This document shows positions 10,737-22,149 of a DNA stretch of 64,000 nt, one piece after another. The notes below the pieces were generated by a model, which ran no database searches, was not told the origin of the DNA, and saw only the letters and a program-made list of their open reading frames with translations. This stretch comes from Heterohyrax brucei. Lineage: Eukaryota; Chordata; Mammalia; Hyracoidea; Procaviidae. The number at the start of each line of letters is the position of its first letter. The first letter of the stretch is position 1. The DNA is taken from assembly GCA_028571685.1 (NCBI GenBank), contig CM053140.1:21743501-21807500 (forward strand), given 5' to 3'. A program made the translations under genes and the position numbers.

Positions 10737-11395
10737 AAAGTCTGACAATTAAGTTCACCAACTCATCATATAAAAACTGCTACATGTGCTATCTGACAAG
10801 CAAATCCGCAAACTTAATTGTTCTAAGTGCTACATACCTCACTGCTGAATTATCACTATGGTTGCATTAAAAATACTCCCCTTGGGAAGCTATGTACCAA
10901 CACCAGTGCCCAGTCCACCCCCTTGAAAGTAACTTTGGAACTCTTATTGGAATGGTCGTCACACACTGTGGCATGGTGGCAAGTTCATGAACCTAAATAT
11001 GTAATTGTCTGAGGGGTTTTTAGCCAGCAAACAGATAATTGTATCAGAACACCCTCCCTACTCACCTGATATGGCCCCCATAACTTTTTTAGTTACCCAA
11101 AGACAAAGGAAATACCGAAAGAAAGACATTTTGATGACAATCAGGGCATCAAGAGTAACACAATGACAGCTCTGATGGCCTTTCCAGGAAAAGAGTTCTA
11201 AAACTGCTTTGAAGGGTGGACTAGGCTCTGGTATTGGTGCATAGTTTCCCAAGGGAGTACTCTGAAGGTGACCATAGTGACATTCAGCAATGGGTTACAA
11301 GGACCAACAACTGAGTCCATGAGGTCATCCAACAAAAAGTGCTACAAATCTCACTGCTGAATGTCACTATGGTCACCTCGAAAGTACAGCTGGGG
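10737..11395. mobile_element. Mariner-type transposon fragments in inverted arrangement
   Basis: 10737-10965 begins with a terminal-repeat-like 'tctgacaattaagttcacc' and reads as the antisense 3' end of a mariner transposase. 10970-11290 reads sense: FLASKQIIVSEHPPYSPDMAP at 11022-11080 and, near the end, a GGLG.GIGA.FPKG stretch. The blocks at 10875-10945 and 11190-11260 are inverted repeats of each other ('cccttgggaagctatgtacc' against 'ggtgcatagtttcccaaggg'). A third antisense piece follows at 11338-11395. No intact transposase remains. Confidence 0.8.
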
Positions 11396-11579
11396 GTCCT
11401 AGCTGATATCTGGGGTTCCCTTCATGGTCATCAATTTGTCCTCATGAGATTGTGAAAAAGAATTCTTTGAGGAGACTTGTCTGAGCCACGACAGAAATCT
11501 TTACTGGAAAATGAAAGCACTTCAAAGTCGGGTAGCAACAGCCTGGATAGCAGTCCTCTAGGCTCTGCCACTAAGTGAG

Positions 11580-11990
11580 TTTGGGCTTTAGTTCTTATAG
11601 GCCATATATGCCCAGGGTATAGCTGGGGACAACCAATCAGCGATGGGGGTCTGAAATATTTCCTGTTTTGGCAAGCAGGTGCTTATTCGCTCACTGTGCC
11701 CACATGCAGATTTCAAAAGGGTTCTTCCCACAGGGCTTCTGGAATTGGCAGCAGGACTTACTATGTGGTGCCATACTTGGGCAGCTTCCTGCTCCCTTGG
11801 TACGATGCCCTGGTCCTGATGGGGGCTCCCTGGTGCTTGCATTGGAAGGGCATACAGCAGTCACCTCTGTCGCATCTGGGCATGCCTCTGAGTTGGGTCT
11901 ACACAGATGTCTCTGAAAAACAACAGACAATTGAAGCAACTCATCCCCAGGTATGGGTGGCAAAATTAAGTTGATGATCACTCTGGAATG
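11580..11990 (-). repeat. Inverted, diverged copy of the kinase 5' flank module
   Basis: On the minus strand, text around 11880-11670 follows the flank module in order: CPSNAS or CPSNGS (from 'tgcccttccaatgcaagcacc'), 'ggaccagggcatcg', 'agtcctgctgccaattccag', 'aagccctgtgggaagaac'. The matching stretch in flank f3 is 48570-48720. This is the only copy in the opposite orientation and it lies outside both arrays, without a kinase. Confidence 0.55.
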
Positions 11991-12429
11991 CTCCAAGGTG
12001 TGGTTACGCTGGCCCTTCTCATCCCCAAGAGTATTAATTGTTAAAAGGGTTAACTGGGATTGTCAAAACCGTAATTGTGGAAGCTGTCAGTATAAGAGGG
12101 CAGATGACGGGGGGAGATGCTCCTTGATTAGTCGAGTCCCTGATTCTAAAATTCCTTCAAGGGTTTCCTATGCTGACACCCGTGAGGCTTAGAGCAAGAG
12201 AATCAACTTCTCCCAGGTGACATACACCAGAGTTCAGAAAGGATAAAGATGAGATGACTTTTGGAGAATCTGACGAGATTATACGGAAATCGCAGGCCAC
12301 CTAAAAGGCTGGTACCTGACTAAACCCATACTTTGCACTCTTTGTCCTACTGAAGGCCTGTGGGAGGGGAAAATTATCCTCGAAATATGGAAGAACCATG
12401 GCTACAAAAGTCAAGGGGTAGATTCTGCT

Positions 12430-12965
12430 GTCACTGATTACTTATGGGTGGGGCCTTTCTAATCATGGCCTTGTATCTCCCCCACAGTTGACTTGGCAGG
12501 ACTGTGAACTGGGGTGTAATTGTGGTCTACCAGGACCGTGTGACGAGTCAGCTGTGGTCAGTTTTGCCTTAAAAGTGTGACAACTGCAGAGCCCAGGAAG
12601 AGGGTGGTACTACCATCAAAAAAGAACAAACAGGATCAGAAAGAGCATCCCGTGGGCACAGGATCCCTCTGCTGAGAGGCTTCTGGAAGCAGGACACAGA
12701 GAGAAAGACAGAACAGTCTGTAACTTTGAAAACTGTAAGAAGCAGTGGCATAAAAAACCCAGTAGCAGGAGACAGCACAATGGCCTTCCCAGCCCACAAA
12801 AATCAGGCTCAGTGGCCGTGGGCAGAGACTGAGGGCCAAAAAGAAGCGTGCCAGTCAGCATAGCTTCAGAGAGACTCTCCTGATGGAAGAGGTGAATCCT
12901 GACTGTTCTTTAGCCTGAATAATAACTGTTATGTTACTAAAACACCTGATCACTGTGAATATGGT
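12430..12965 (+). mobile_element. LTR-like repeat
   Basis: Contains 'gcttctggaagcaggacac', 'cccagtagcaggagacagc', 'cttcccagcccacaaaaatc' and, near the end, 'gttactaaaacacctgatcactgtgaatatgg'-like text typical of the 3' end of an LTR. Related to the LTR-like segment in the kinase units (5865, 47905, 52200). A looser relative is at 18620-18960. Confidence 0.5.
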
Positions 12966-13339
12966 CTGTGAGTTCTTTCTGGTGACTGCAATGAATGACT
13001 GAACCTAGCTGTTGAGGCTGCAGGAGGGATGACTGTTGTCAGAAGGATGGCAGAGAGAAGGGTCATATCTGACCCTGCCTCATAAGTCTGAACCAGCCTT
13101 GGGATGTTGATCTCGATCCTCCTTACTCTCATGAAGTTGGTGGAGGTCAGACACTGCTCCCACATCATTTCCCAATCATTTAAAAGTGGCTGCACCAGCA
13201 TATCGACAGGGAATGGCTAGAAAAATTCACTCAGAACAGGATGTAGAATAAACGATACCACTGCTGATGTTAGAGAATCCTGGCTGAAACCAGAGAAGAC
13301 CAGGAAGATGTTTACCTGTGTTTTACCAACCATGCAAAG

Positions 13340-14345
13340 ACATTTAGCTACGTGGATGGTAACAAATTATGCCTAACACTGCCAAGAATGGGAATTCCAG
13401 AACACTTAACTTTGTTCATAAGGAACCTTTAAAAAAACCTAGAGGCGGTCATTCAAACAGAACAATGGGATACCACACGGTATGAGGCCCGGAAAGCTAC
13501 GTGTCTCAGACTTGTACCCTTTCACTAATCTGATCTGTACACTGAGGAAATAATCCAAGAAGCTGAGCTATCTGAAGAAGAACACAGCACCAGGTTTGGA
13601 GGCAGGCTCATCAACAACCCGTGATGCACCAATGACACAGCCGATCTGGGGCAAAGAGAAGTGGACTTGGAGCGCATACTGATGAAGATGAAAGATGACA
13701 ACCAGAAAACAGAAGTCCTCACAAGTGGACCAATAAGCAACACTTACGATGAATGGACAAACTACTCAAGTTGTCGAGAATTTCTTGCATCCACAAACAA
13801 TGTCCAAGGAAGCATCACTCAAGAAATCACAAGATGTACCGCATTGATCAAACCTGCTGCAAAAGATTTCTGTCAAGTGTGAAAAGGAAAGACGTCATTC
13901 GGCATTAAGGCACGTCTGACTCAAGTCACAGTGTTTACAGTCACCTGATATTCATGGGAAAGCTGGACAACGAATAAGGAAGACCCAAGAATAACTGATG
14001 CCTTTGAATTTTGGTCGGCACTTGGCTTTTGGTTTGAATTCTGGTGTGGCCCGAGTATACTGCATGCAGCATGGACTGCCAGAGTAACAAACAAATCTCT
14101 CTTGGAAAGAAAACAGCCAAACTGCTCATTAGAAATCTCACACACTTTGGACATGTAATGAGAACAGACCAGTCCCTGAAGTAGGACACTATGCTTTTGT
14201 CAGAGGGTCCGCAAAAAAGAGGAAGGCCTTTGGCAAGAGGGACACGGTGGCTGCTAAAATAGGATGGGGAGAAGTACCATGCTGTTGTGCAAAGGCTTGC
14301 TAGGAGCCAGAATGGATTTGACGGCACCTAACAACAACAACAAAA
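13340..14345 (+). mobile_element. RTE/BovB-type LINE 3' portion (R2)
   Basis: Sense remnants in order: MGIPEHLTLFI-like text at 13390 (RTE MGIPEHLT..L.NLY), MKMKDDNQKTEVLTSGPIS at 13664-13730, then 14140-14330 with a HVMRTDQSLK and GPQKRGRPLARGTRWL pattern, which is the RTE C-terminus (GHVMR...GRQRMRWLD). It ends 'gacggcacctaacaacaac' at 14322-14342, the RTE/AfroSINE tail. Frames are broken repeatedly. Confidence 0.85.
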
Positions 14346-14605
14346 CCTGGAAAAGACTTTTAAGGAAGACCTTGTTATCTGGCTGTGCATGTAGAAGACT
14401 GAACTCTGACTTCTAGAATACCTTCCACTGCACTGCTCTTTCCTGTTCCAAAAGATGACTCAGCAGTGTCCACGCACACTGGTCACATATTCCCACAGTG
14501 CACTGGGCTTACAAAATTGCAGGGTTTTATTTCCCCCATGTGGACACCGGGGAAAGTATTCAATCTCACACCAGTAACTACAAAGGCAGGTGTAGGCTCT
14601 ATAGA

Positions 14606-14778
14606 CCTGCAAATCCAAACCCAATCAAAACTGTTGCTATCAAGTTGATTCCCACTCACAGGGACTCTACAGACAGAGTAGAGCTGTCCCATAGGGTTTC
14701 CAGGAGTTAGCTGGTGGATTCAAACTGCTGACCTTGTGGTGAGCAGTCATGCTCTTAACCACTTCAGCATCAAGGCCC
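14606..14778 (-). mobile_element. AfroSINE
   Basis: Complement of the SINE: 'aatccaaacccaatcaaaac' (tail), 'gatcccatagggtttcc'-like middle, 'ctggtggattcaaactgctgacc' (box-B side) and 'cttaaccacttcagcatcaagg' (head). Confidence 0.85.
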
Positions 14779-15139
14779 CATACCCATTCTAATTTTTAAG
14801 AATCAAACTATTTGAAAATTTGCTAAAATTCTGTGGTAATGAAGAAAATGCTGCACTGATAAAGTTAAACAAGGATTTTTCAATAACGAGGTCCTATTTG
14901 GACAGCTCACAGAGGCTGTATTTGTGAAGCTACAACACCCATACTTATGTTTTTTGATTAGTCTTGACAAATAGCTGTGAAACGCTACACAACTCCAAAA
15001 CATGTACAAATTAAAGACTATTATCAGAATGGGTATTCAGTTTCCAATACATCCCATGTCTTATGTGAAATTTATGATATACAGAATTTTCCCCACTGAG
15101 AATAATTTGATGTTTAATCAAAAAATTGAGACAATCTGG

Positions 15140-15757
15140 TCTGTTGCCAATCAGACAATGCCTCTGCATCAAGGAAATACACATTCTAACAAAGACGTCA
15201 CCACCGTCCATCAGAGCACATGCAGGAATCCATCCCAGTCAATTACTCACTGAGCACAAGAACTGGGCACTTCATCAACCACAGTTGAGACGATTTTGCA
15301 TCTGGACTTGAACCTTCAACCTTACAGAATTGTTTTAACACGAGAACTGAAGTCCAATGACCACAGACTGCTCTGTATATTTGCTGACTGGGCCCCGTAG
15401 CAATAGGAAGTTGACCCTGTTTTGGGCTAAAAAATCATCTTCAGCAACGAGGCCCATTTCAGGATGAATGGTTTTCGTAACAAACAACCCTGGCACATCT
15501 GGAGTGATGAGAACCCAATGGAGACTCAAAAACATCCACTGCATCCCCCAAAGGCACCATGTAGTGTATATTTAGGTCCCATGGAATCACTGGCCCTTAC
15601 TGTTTCCAATATGAACCGAGAGGCTGTGACTGTCAACAGTGAAAGGTATGGGGCTGTTGCTGATTCTTTCTGGCCCCATTTGGTAGCTGCTACAGTGGTC
15701 ATTCACCCAGAGTTCTTTCCCACACATAATGCCACCAAAACTACTTCAAAATATTAA
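15140..15757 (+). pseudogene. DDE transposase relic (Tc1/mariner-like, insect-type family)
   Basis: An ordered but broken transposase. At about 15221-15300 a helix-turn-helix-like stretch reads RNPSQSITH, a stop, AQELGTSSTTVETILHLDL; next LQPYRIVLTRELKSNDHR (15311 on), which in this family precedes the catalytic core. Then MNGFRNKQPWHIWSDENP at 15464, KHPLHPPKA, and AVTVNSERYGAV near 15630. This order matches a transposase family common in arthropods (DEAHF.LNG.VNKQN.R.W..ENP, PLHP.K.TVWCA, TVN..RY). The first catalytic Asp region (15430-15470) is disrupted and the last third of the protein is missing. Assignment to a named mammalian family is not possible from memory. Confidence 0.7.
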
Positions 15758-15759
15758 AA

Positions 15760-16010
15760 CAAACTGTAATATTTATACAACTTGTTCTCTTCAAGTTCAA
15801 AGATAGAACACCCTTATTAGAGGACCCTTTCTTTCCATGAAGAATGAAACAGAGTCCCAAAACAGGCCCAGATTAACTTTGTTGTAAGGTACCTTAGCTG
15901 CAGTTTCCTTAAATGACAACCCTCCATATTCTAGAGAATGAAGCACTGCCAAGGCCTGTACTGACCTCATGATCTTTACCATGTTTGTGGCCACTGGGGC
16001 AGCCCCTGTG
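15760..16010. other. No gene recognised
   Basis: A 65-codon open frame on the minus strand (15797-15994) has no recognised motif. Otherwise AT-rich non-coding sequence. Confidence 0.35.
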
Positions 16011-16125
16011 TCAACCCATCTCTTGGAGGGTCTTTCTCTTTTTCACTCTCTACCTAACCACAGTACGCACGATGTCCTTCTCTAGGGACTGGCCCCTCTT
16101 GCTAATATGTTCTGGGTCCACCAGA
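16010..16125 (-). mobile_element. Short RTE/BovB 3' fragment
   Basis: 'gatgtccttctctagggactggcccctc' matches the same piece of the antisense BovB elements at 3668-3695 and 62935-62965. Only about 100 bases remain. Confidence 0.55.
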
Positions 16126-16199
16126 TCATTACCATCATATTAGCTTCCAAGCTGCCGTCACTTCTCCCAGCAGCACCCTACCCAGCCCAGCTTTCAGGT

Positions 16200-16740
16200 T
16201 CTCACTTGCCTTTCAGGCTAAAAGTTGAGGGAAGAGAAAGGGGTGCAGAGTATCTGTAGTCACTCCTTTCCCAAGCCTAAGGGATTCCCGTTGGTTCCTG
16301 GGCAAAGCCCGAGGTCAGGGGATGTGAGGAGCCCCCTTCCCCCACCCTGCAGTAGGCTTCCATCTCCAGTAAACTCAAGGTGGGGTGGCTATAACCTCCA
16401 AGGTCAGGTGCAGGGCCTGGGGAGGCTGGGACAAGGTAGGGAGGAGATTCCAGGTGGCACCTGCCCACTATATGCCAGCAGCTCTTACAGGGTCAGGGTC
16501 TTCAGCAATCATGGAGGCCACAGCCACCGTGGTACCACAGGTACCACAGGTACCAAGCAGGGGCTCAACACCCTCAGTGGCTTCCCTGAGGAGTCCCCAT
16601 GGGGCCTGGTTGGTGGGCAGGACCTGCAGGAGGGCTGGAAGTGGAACACTTACTCCCAGGACCAGGGGCTCAGGTTGGCAGGTGTTAGGGGGAGGGATTT
16701 CAGGTCAGAGGAACCAGAGCTCTCCGCCCATTTCTGAACT
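16200..16740 (+). other. GC-rich segment with a 170-codon open frame, not recognised
   Basis: An open frame runs 16225-16737, with a second overlapping frame 16385-16885. Composition is rich in G, P and S, and 'ggtaccacaggtaccacagg' is a short tandem repeat. The downstream L1-like text suggests this could be part of a LINE 5' region. No protein family is recognised and frame overlap argues against a real gene. Confidence 0.3.
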
Positions 16741-16985
16741 AGGTTGTTTTGTCCTTTTTGTTGGTGACTTTCAGGAGCTCTCTCGCTATTCACTTTGGAT
16801 ACTGAACCCTTATCCCCCAGACAGTTTCCAAACATCTTCTCCCATTCAGCAGGTTTTGATAGTGTTCTCTGACGCCCAGACATAATCATTTTGTTGAAGT
16901 CCCCCTTAGACCTATGTTTTCTGTGTTGCTCATTTCTTGGTGTATCTAAGAATCTACCTATGAATCAGGCACTGAAAACCCTAGG
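16740..16985 (-). mobile_element. Possible antisense L1 fragment
   Basis: 'ttggatactgaacccttatc', 'catcttctcccattcagcagg' and 'tcattttgttgaagtccccc' resemble the common antisense L1 passage (ttggatat.aacccttatcag, tctcccattc.gtaggt, ttgatgaagtcc). Weak match. Confidence 0.4.
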
Positions 16986-18620
16986 GAGCACAGGTGTCTC
17001 TGGCACACACAGGGTCACCATGGTCAGAATGTGTTGGATGGTGACAGGTTTCTTTTTTTCAGCTTCTCTCCGCTCCCTGGGTGTCCTGTCTCCCAATAAA
17101 TGTAAGTTTGTGTGACTCACTACAATTCCAGGTGGTGTTAGGAGGAGCATATAATGTCATAGCCAAAAAAGCTGTGAATTCTCTGCCTTGTTGTCAGTAC
17201 CTGGTTCACGGGTTCAGCCCAGCGCTACTGGATGTTGTCAATGTCAACAGTTAAGGAACAAGGGTCATCTTTGGGTGTGCGGTTTCTGGAGGAAGCTGGC
17301 CAAGAGAGGGCATGGACCATGTACTGAAGTTAGGATGCCAGAGCAAGCTAAACACAGTTAGTGGCTTGATGTATTTCTAGAGTAGACGTCAACTGTCTTA
17401 TACACTTTATCCTTTTCTGTCTCTGATTTCTGTTTTCAGTAGGGGACCACCTGCTCCATCATCTCTGCACTAGGAGAAATTCTTATAGCACAACCATTAC
17501 AGGAAATATAACATGCTACCATCTGGAAGACATGTGGACTGAAATCAGTCTGATGAAAAAGGACAGATACTGTATGAGATTACTGCTATAACGGCTTCAG
17601 AAAAGGTTTAAGCACAGAAGATAATAATCTTTGATGGCTACAAGCGTGGGGAGGGAAGGAAAGGGGTATTCATAGATTAGACAGCAGACAGGAATTTGGT
17701 TATGTAAAGGGAATGACAGGACACAGTGGAAGGGAGGTTAGCACAACTGGATAATACCAAAACCTAAAAGGTTTTCAAAAAGAAACCCAATGTTTTGAAG
17801 GACAGAGTAGCAGGGACAGCTGCCTGGGACGACAGTTTCTGGGTATATCTAGGCTAATTAGCACAATTAGGCTGTTTTGAGAAAATGTTCTGCACACCAC
17901 TTTGGTGACTGGCATCTGGCCTCTTAAAAACTACTAAGTGCCCATCTAAGTGGCATCAACTGGTCCCAATCCACCTGGAGCAGTGGTGAACAAAGGACAT
18001 CAAGCCAAAGGCAAGCCATCAAAGACAAGAGGAAAACACAAACCCAGCATACAGAACGGGCCACGTGTTCCAGAGACTTCAACAGCATGAGAGAGGAGAA
18101 CTGGATGGTGCCTGGCTACCACTAGTGGCTGCCCTGACAGGGAACACAAGGTAAAGTCCCTGATGTAGCAGGAGGAAGATGAGTGTGCAAACAAGAACAC
18201 TACTAAAAGACCACATGCTATCAAAAAGTCTACATTTGATCATCTGTCAGACAGAGGGTCCCCTAAAGATATGGCTCCCACACTCTCTGTTAGCCCAGAG
18301 CCAGAGGACCAAAGACAACTCTTCAGACAAAGACTGGACTGTAAAACACACAGTGATGCTGGCTAAGAGGATGCTTCTTGGCTTAAACATACACACAAGG
18401 CTGGCTTAGCAGTTCCTCTCCATAGGTGAGAGGAGAGACCGGATGGGGACAGGAGTTGGTTGAATGGATATGGGAAACAGGGTGGAAAGAAAGAGTGTGC
18501 TGTCACAGGCTGGTGGGGGCGAGAACGGTTAGGGTGTAATGTGTGTTTGGGGTTTTACAAGGCAAATTGATTTGGATTGTATACTTTTACTTACAGGACA
18601 ATAAGAGATTTAAAAAGAGA
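16985..18620. other. No gene recognised
   Basis: Mixed-composition DNA. A polyadenylation-like 'cccaataaatgtaag' lies at 17092. Short open frames at 18000-18224 (-) and 18179-18409 (+) have no recognised motif. Confidence 0.35.
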
Positions 18621-18960
18621 GAGACAGAGTCAATTCCAAAGCAGAGAGAAGATCTTACCAGCAATACGAAAGAACAGCCAGGAGCAGAGAACCATCCTCG
18701 GGACCTGGGATCTCAGCACTAAGGATCCCCTGGAAACAGGAGACAGAAAGATCAGGAAGTTTTGGCAGAGAAACAACAGTAGGAGACCGTTGCGGACTTT
18801 CTGGCCCAGAGAGGAAGAAACCTTGCTGGTGGAGTAGGGTGCCTCTGGAAATTATCAGCACCTACGTTCTACGTGGGATGCAATGAATTACTGAAACCAG
18901 TAGAGGAAGTAGAGCCGCGGGAGAGACAGTTGGTGTCAGAACTTGGCCAAGATGGGTGAG
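18620..18960 (+). mobile_element. Possible LTR-like repeat
   Basis: 'accagcaatacgaaagaacag', 'aggagcagagaaccatcctc' and 'aaggatcccctggaaacagg' follow the same order as 12600-12690 ('actaccatcaaaaaagaac', 'gatccctctgctgag'). A loose relative only. Confidence 0.35.
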
Positions 18961-19478
18961 ACAAGAAAAATCTGAATTCCGCCTCACAGTCATTTTCTAA
19001 ACCACTAACATCCATTTTATCTCGTCACCTCAAGTTAGCCAATAGTTTGTGTGGTCGGGGGACAGGGTGAAAATCACGTCACCTCGATTATAAAAAATAA
19101 AGGAAGACAGACCTTAGTGGGCTGCCATTCTCCAAAAACTCATTCCTGTCTCTCTCAATACTTTCTCCACCGACACTGTTCCCCTCCCTCCATGGGGCCC
19201 CGAAAAAGTTGTTGGGCTGGCTCCCAGCAGGAGCCAAATCTAAATAATTTTTTGAATCTTTCCTTAAATAATTTGCAATCTATCCTGACTGTCTGGATGG
19301 GTCCTTTTAGTAAAGCTATTAGATGTCCCTGATTTTTCATTATTTATTTAGAACTGTCTTCCATGTCAGACAGCAAACCTATGGGCAGACTCTCTATGTA
19401 TTATTTTCTTGTTCCTTCTGGACTGTGACACTGATCGTTGAGGACACACGCAGATTATCACCTGTTGTATGTACTCTT
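18960..19478. other. No gene recognised
   Basis: Short frames at 19051-19332 and 19323-19526 lack motifs. Confidence 0.3.
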
Positions 19479-19655
19479 GGGAAACCCTGGTGGCGAAGTA
19501 GTTCACTGCTACATCAACTAACCTAAAGGCTGGCAGGTCAAACCCACCAGGTGCTCCTTGGAAACTCTATGCAGCAGTTCTACTCTGTTCTATAGGATCA
19601 CTATAAGGCAGAATCGACTCCATGGTAATGAGTTTAGGGTTTTTGGGTTTACACT
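19478..19655 (+). mobile_element. AfroSINE
   Basis: Starts 'gggaaaccctggtggcgaag', continues 'ccaccaggtgctccttggaaac' and ends 'gcagaatcgactccatggtaatg' with a T/G-rich tail. Confidence 0.9.
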
Positions 19656-20340
19656 CTTGAGCAGTACTATCCAAATGACGTTTTCACTGAAGGCACACAG
19701 GTTCTCTTTCTGAACAGTGCAAGAAGGTAGACACTTGCCCTACGTGGCTACCAAGCACTTTAACTCCACTTGTTCTTCTGAGTCAGAAAGGGTGTGCATG
19801 TTGCCATCATCACAATGCAGAACTTGACAGCTTGGTTCTTGCAAGCCTGCCACATAGGATATAGAGCTTTTAAAGGGAACATGCAGTCCAACTGCTTTGT
19901 GTTGACATTATGAAGGTCTACCTCAACTGGCAGGAGGGGCACTATCAGAGAAGGTGACATCTGAAGTGCGACCAGCAGATGCCTAAGGTTATAATGTTTT
20001 CTTCAGTCAGAGGAAATACCTAGTGCAAAGGGTGAAAGGCAAAGAAAACCTTCACCTCAATGAAACGTCTTAAAAAGTGCACTGTGCCTCATGACATGGG
20101 CCTCTGGATCTCACCTGAACACTTCTTCTACCTGCATTTTACCAGGTATCAGTTTCCTTCAGAGATAGGTACTTTAAGGAGGAAAGAGCCTCTCTTCTTC
20201 CCAAGATCCCAGTTGGACTGCAGATATTATTTAGAGGAAGAACAATCAGCTAATACTCCACAAGACATTTTCTGGATCCAATCTCAAGATGGTCTTAGGG
20301 TGCGGTAGAGCCACAGAGAGACGAAGTGGGATGCTGCTCC
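19655..20340. other. No gene recognised
   Basis: Open frame 20060-20308 (82 codons) has no family signature. Confidence 0.3.
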
Positions 20341-21195
20341 CAAAACACCTAAAATGTGGAAGTGGTTTTAGAATTTGGTAATGCTTAGAGCCTGGGAGAC
20401 TTTGTGTTTGCCTAACAGCAAAAGTCTAGATTGTCAAAGACAAAGCTGAGGAGGCTCCAAAGGAAGTCAGGGTGGCCATACATCAATTCTCTCTCAGTTG
20501 TAGAGAACACACAGGATGCCAGCAAGAGAACGTTGCTAGAAAGATGCATGTTAAATGTGCTTCTGATGAGGCTTTAAAAGAAAATGACAAACTCAGGGTT
20601 GGTTACTGGAAGAAAAGAGATGCTTTTTACATACAAAGTACTCGTCTGAATTACCTTCAAATGTTTGGTGGAAGGCAGAATTTTAAGTGACGCATTCCCA
20701 TAATTAGATTTCCCATAATTAGATTTCTCAGGAAGATCTTAAAGGTGCAGCGTGGGATCTCCCTGCCACGTAGAGTGAAAAAGTGAGAAGAAAGGAATGG
20801 ACTTAAAAATGAACTGTGTAAAATTAAAACAAAAATTAGACTTGCAAACTTCTGCTATACACAAAGGACATGTTTTCTAGAATTTTCACCAAGCATATGG
20901 CTGCACAATCTTTTGTAAAAGAGATTAAGCCAGTGATTGATGATTCTAACCAACTACTTGAACAGAAAATCCATCAGCTAAGGCAGAAGAGGACAGAGAG
21001 GGAACAAACAGAAACAACAATGTCTGCCTCTTTGAGTTCCATAGACAGGGAAAAGGTCAAAGGAGTTACAACCCTTGACTTTCAAGAAAAGCACAGGGCC
21101 ATGCTTGGAGTATTCCAAACATCAGCAGACATGTTGGAAGGAACATGGGAAACAGGCAGGGCTGCCTCAGTTTCAAAGCATAGAGTTGCAGCCTC
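20340..21195 (+). mobile_element. MaLR-like LTR-retroelement internal fragment (left part)
   Basis: 'gtggttttagaatttggtaatgc', 'gcaaaagtctagattg' and 'ctcagggttggttactggaag' recall MST/MLT-type internal sequence. A 113-codon frame at 20870-21208 rich in Q, K and E ends where the solo LTR inserts. A small direct duplication 'cataattagatttc' x2 is at 20700-20730. Confidence 0.4.
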
Positions 21196-22144
21196 TGTTT
21201 TAGTTATCTAGTGCTGCTTTAATGAAAATACCACAAGCAGATGGCTTTAAAAAGAATTTTTTTTAGATATTATTAAGTATACAATCCCTGTCAATTCTGC
21301 ACACCCACCTCTGTACAACTCTGTCCTGCTCTGCCTACCCTGTGACAGCACACTCCTCCTTCTCACTCTTTACTACTAGTATTCTCCCAGTGAACACCTG
21401 TCCCCTCCTCTCCACCTTTTCCTCTCTCCTCTACAAAGAAATCAGTAGTGCAGCCTTCTAGAAATGGGTAACACCATAAAGTGCACACACCACGTGCTCA
21501 CTCTGTGTCCCAAATCTAGTCTATTCTTAGTCTGAAGTGTTGACCTCAGTGCTGGTCTCAGGTCTGAGGCAGCAGCAAGTCTAGGAACCATGTTCCCAGG
21601 GGACCCTCCAGGTTTTCAGACCATCACTTCTGGTGTTTTAGTAGAGCTCTTCCCCTGCACACCTCTTTTTCTCCTGTTGTGTCAGGGACTCTACATTGTG
21701 TTTTCTATCAAGAAAAATTTTACTGGTCACGTCCATTAAGTTAAAGACCAAATTCAGGGTGACAGCTCCTGCAGGAGGCTTTCCCTGCTGGCACTGGAGG
21801 AAGCTCCTCGTCCTTAGTATCCCCCTGGACTGGAAGCTTCTGAGGCACAGGGAGCCTGGGCTTTTCCAAACGATGTGCTCAGCTCCTGCCACTGCTTTTT
21901 GGTTGTATGAGGTCCCAAATGTTAGCCTGCCTCCCTTCCTGTTATATTCCAAGAGGCCACACCAAGCCACAAGACAATCCCACACATGAAATCCTGTCCC
22001 ACCAACTCAAGTGTAGCCCATCCATCCTCATTAACAACGGAGACGCAGGATTTACAACAGGAAGGACATTACACAATACCAGGAATCATGGCCTAGGTAG
22101 ATGGCTACACAGATTTTAGGGGGAAAATAATTCAATCCATTACA
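21196..22144 (-). mobile_element. Solo LTR (MaLR/ERVL-like family), antisense, with perfect 5-bp target duplication
   Basis: Starts TG ('tgttttagttatctagtgctg') and ends CA ('ttcaatccattaca'). It is flanked by GCCTC at 21191-21195 and again at 22145-22149. Related copies lie at 27659, 31836, 34458 and 54578. It is longer than the others because of an insert at about 21245-21700. Confidence 0.8.
21245..21705 (-). mobile_element. LINE-like insert inside the solo LTR
   Basis: The stretch with 'gaccctccaggttttcagacc', 'cttttctcctgttgtgtcag' and 'ggactctacattgtgtttt' is absent from the other LTR copies and resembles antisense L1 3' sequence. The boundaries are approximate. Confidence 0.4.
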
Positions 22145-22149
22145 GCCTC

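Noticed and set aside
16225..16737. 170-codon open frame
   Set aside because: GC-rich stretch with a second long overlapping frame, low-complexity composition, and no family motif.
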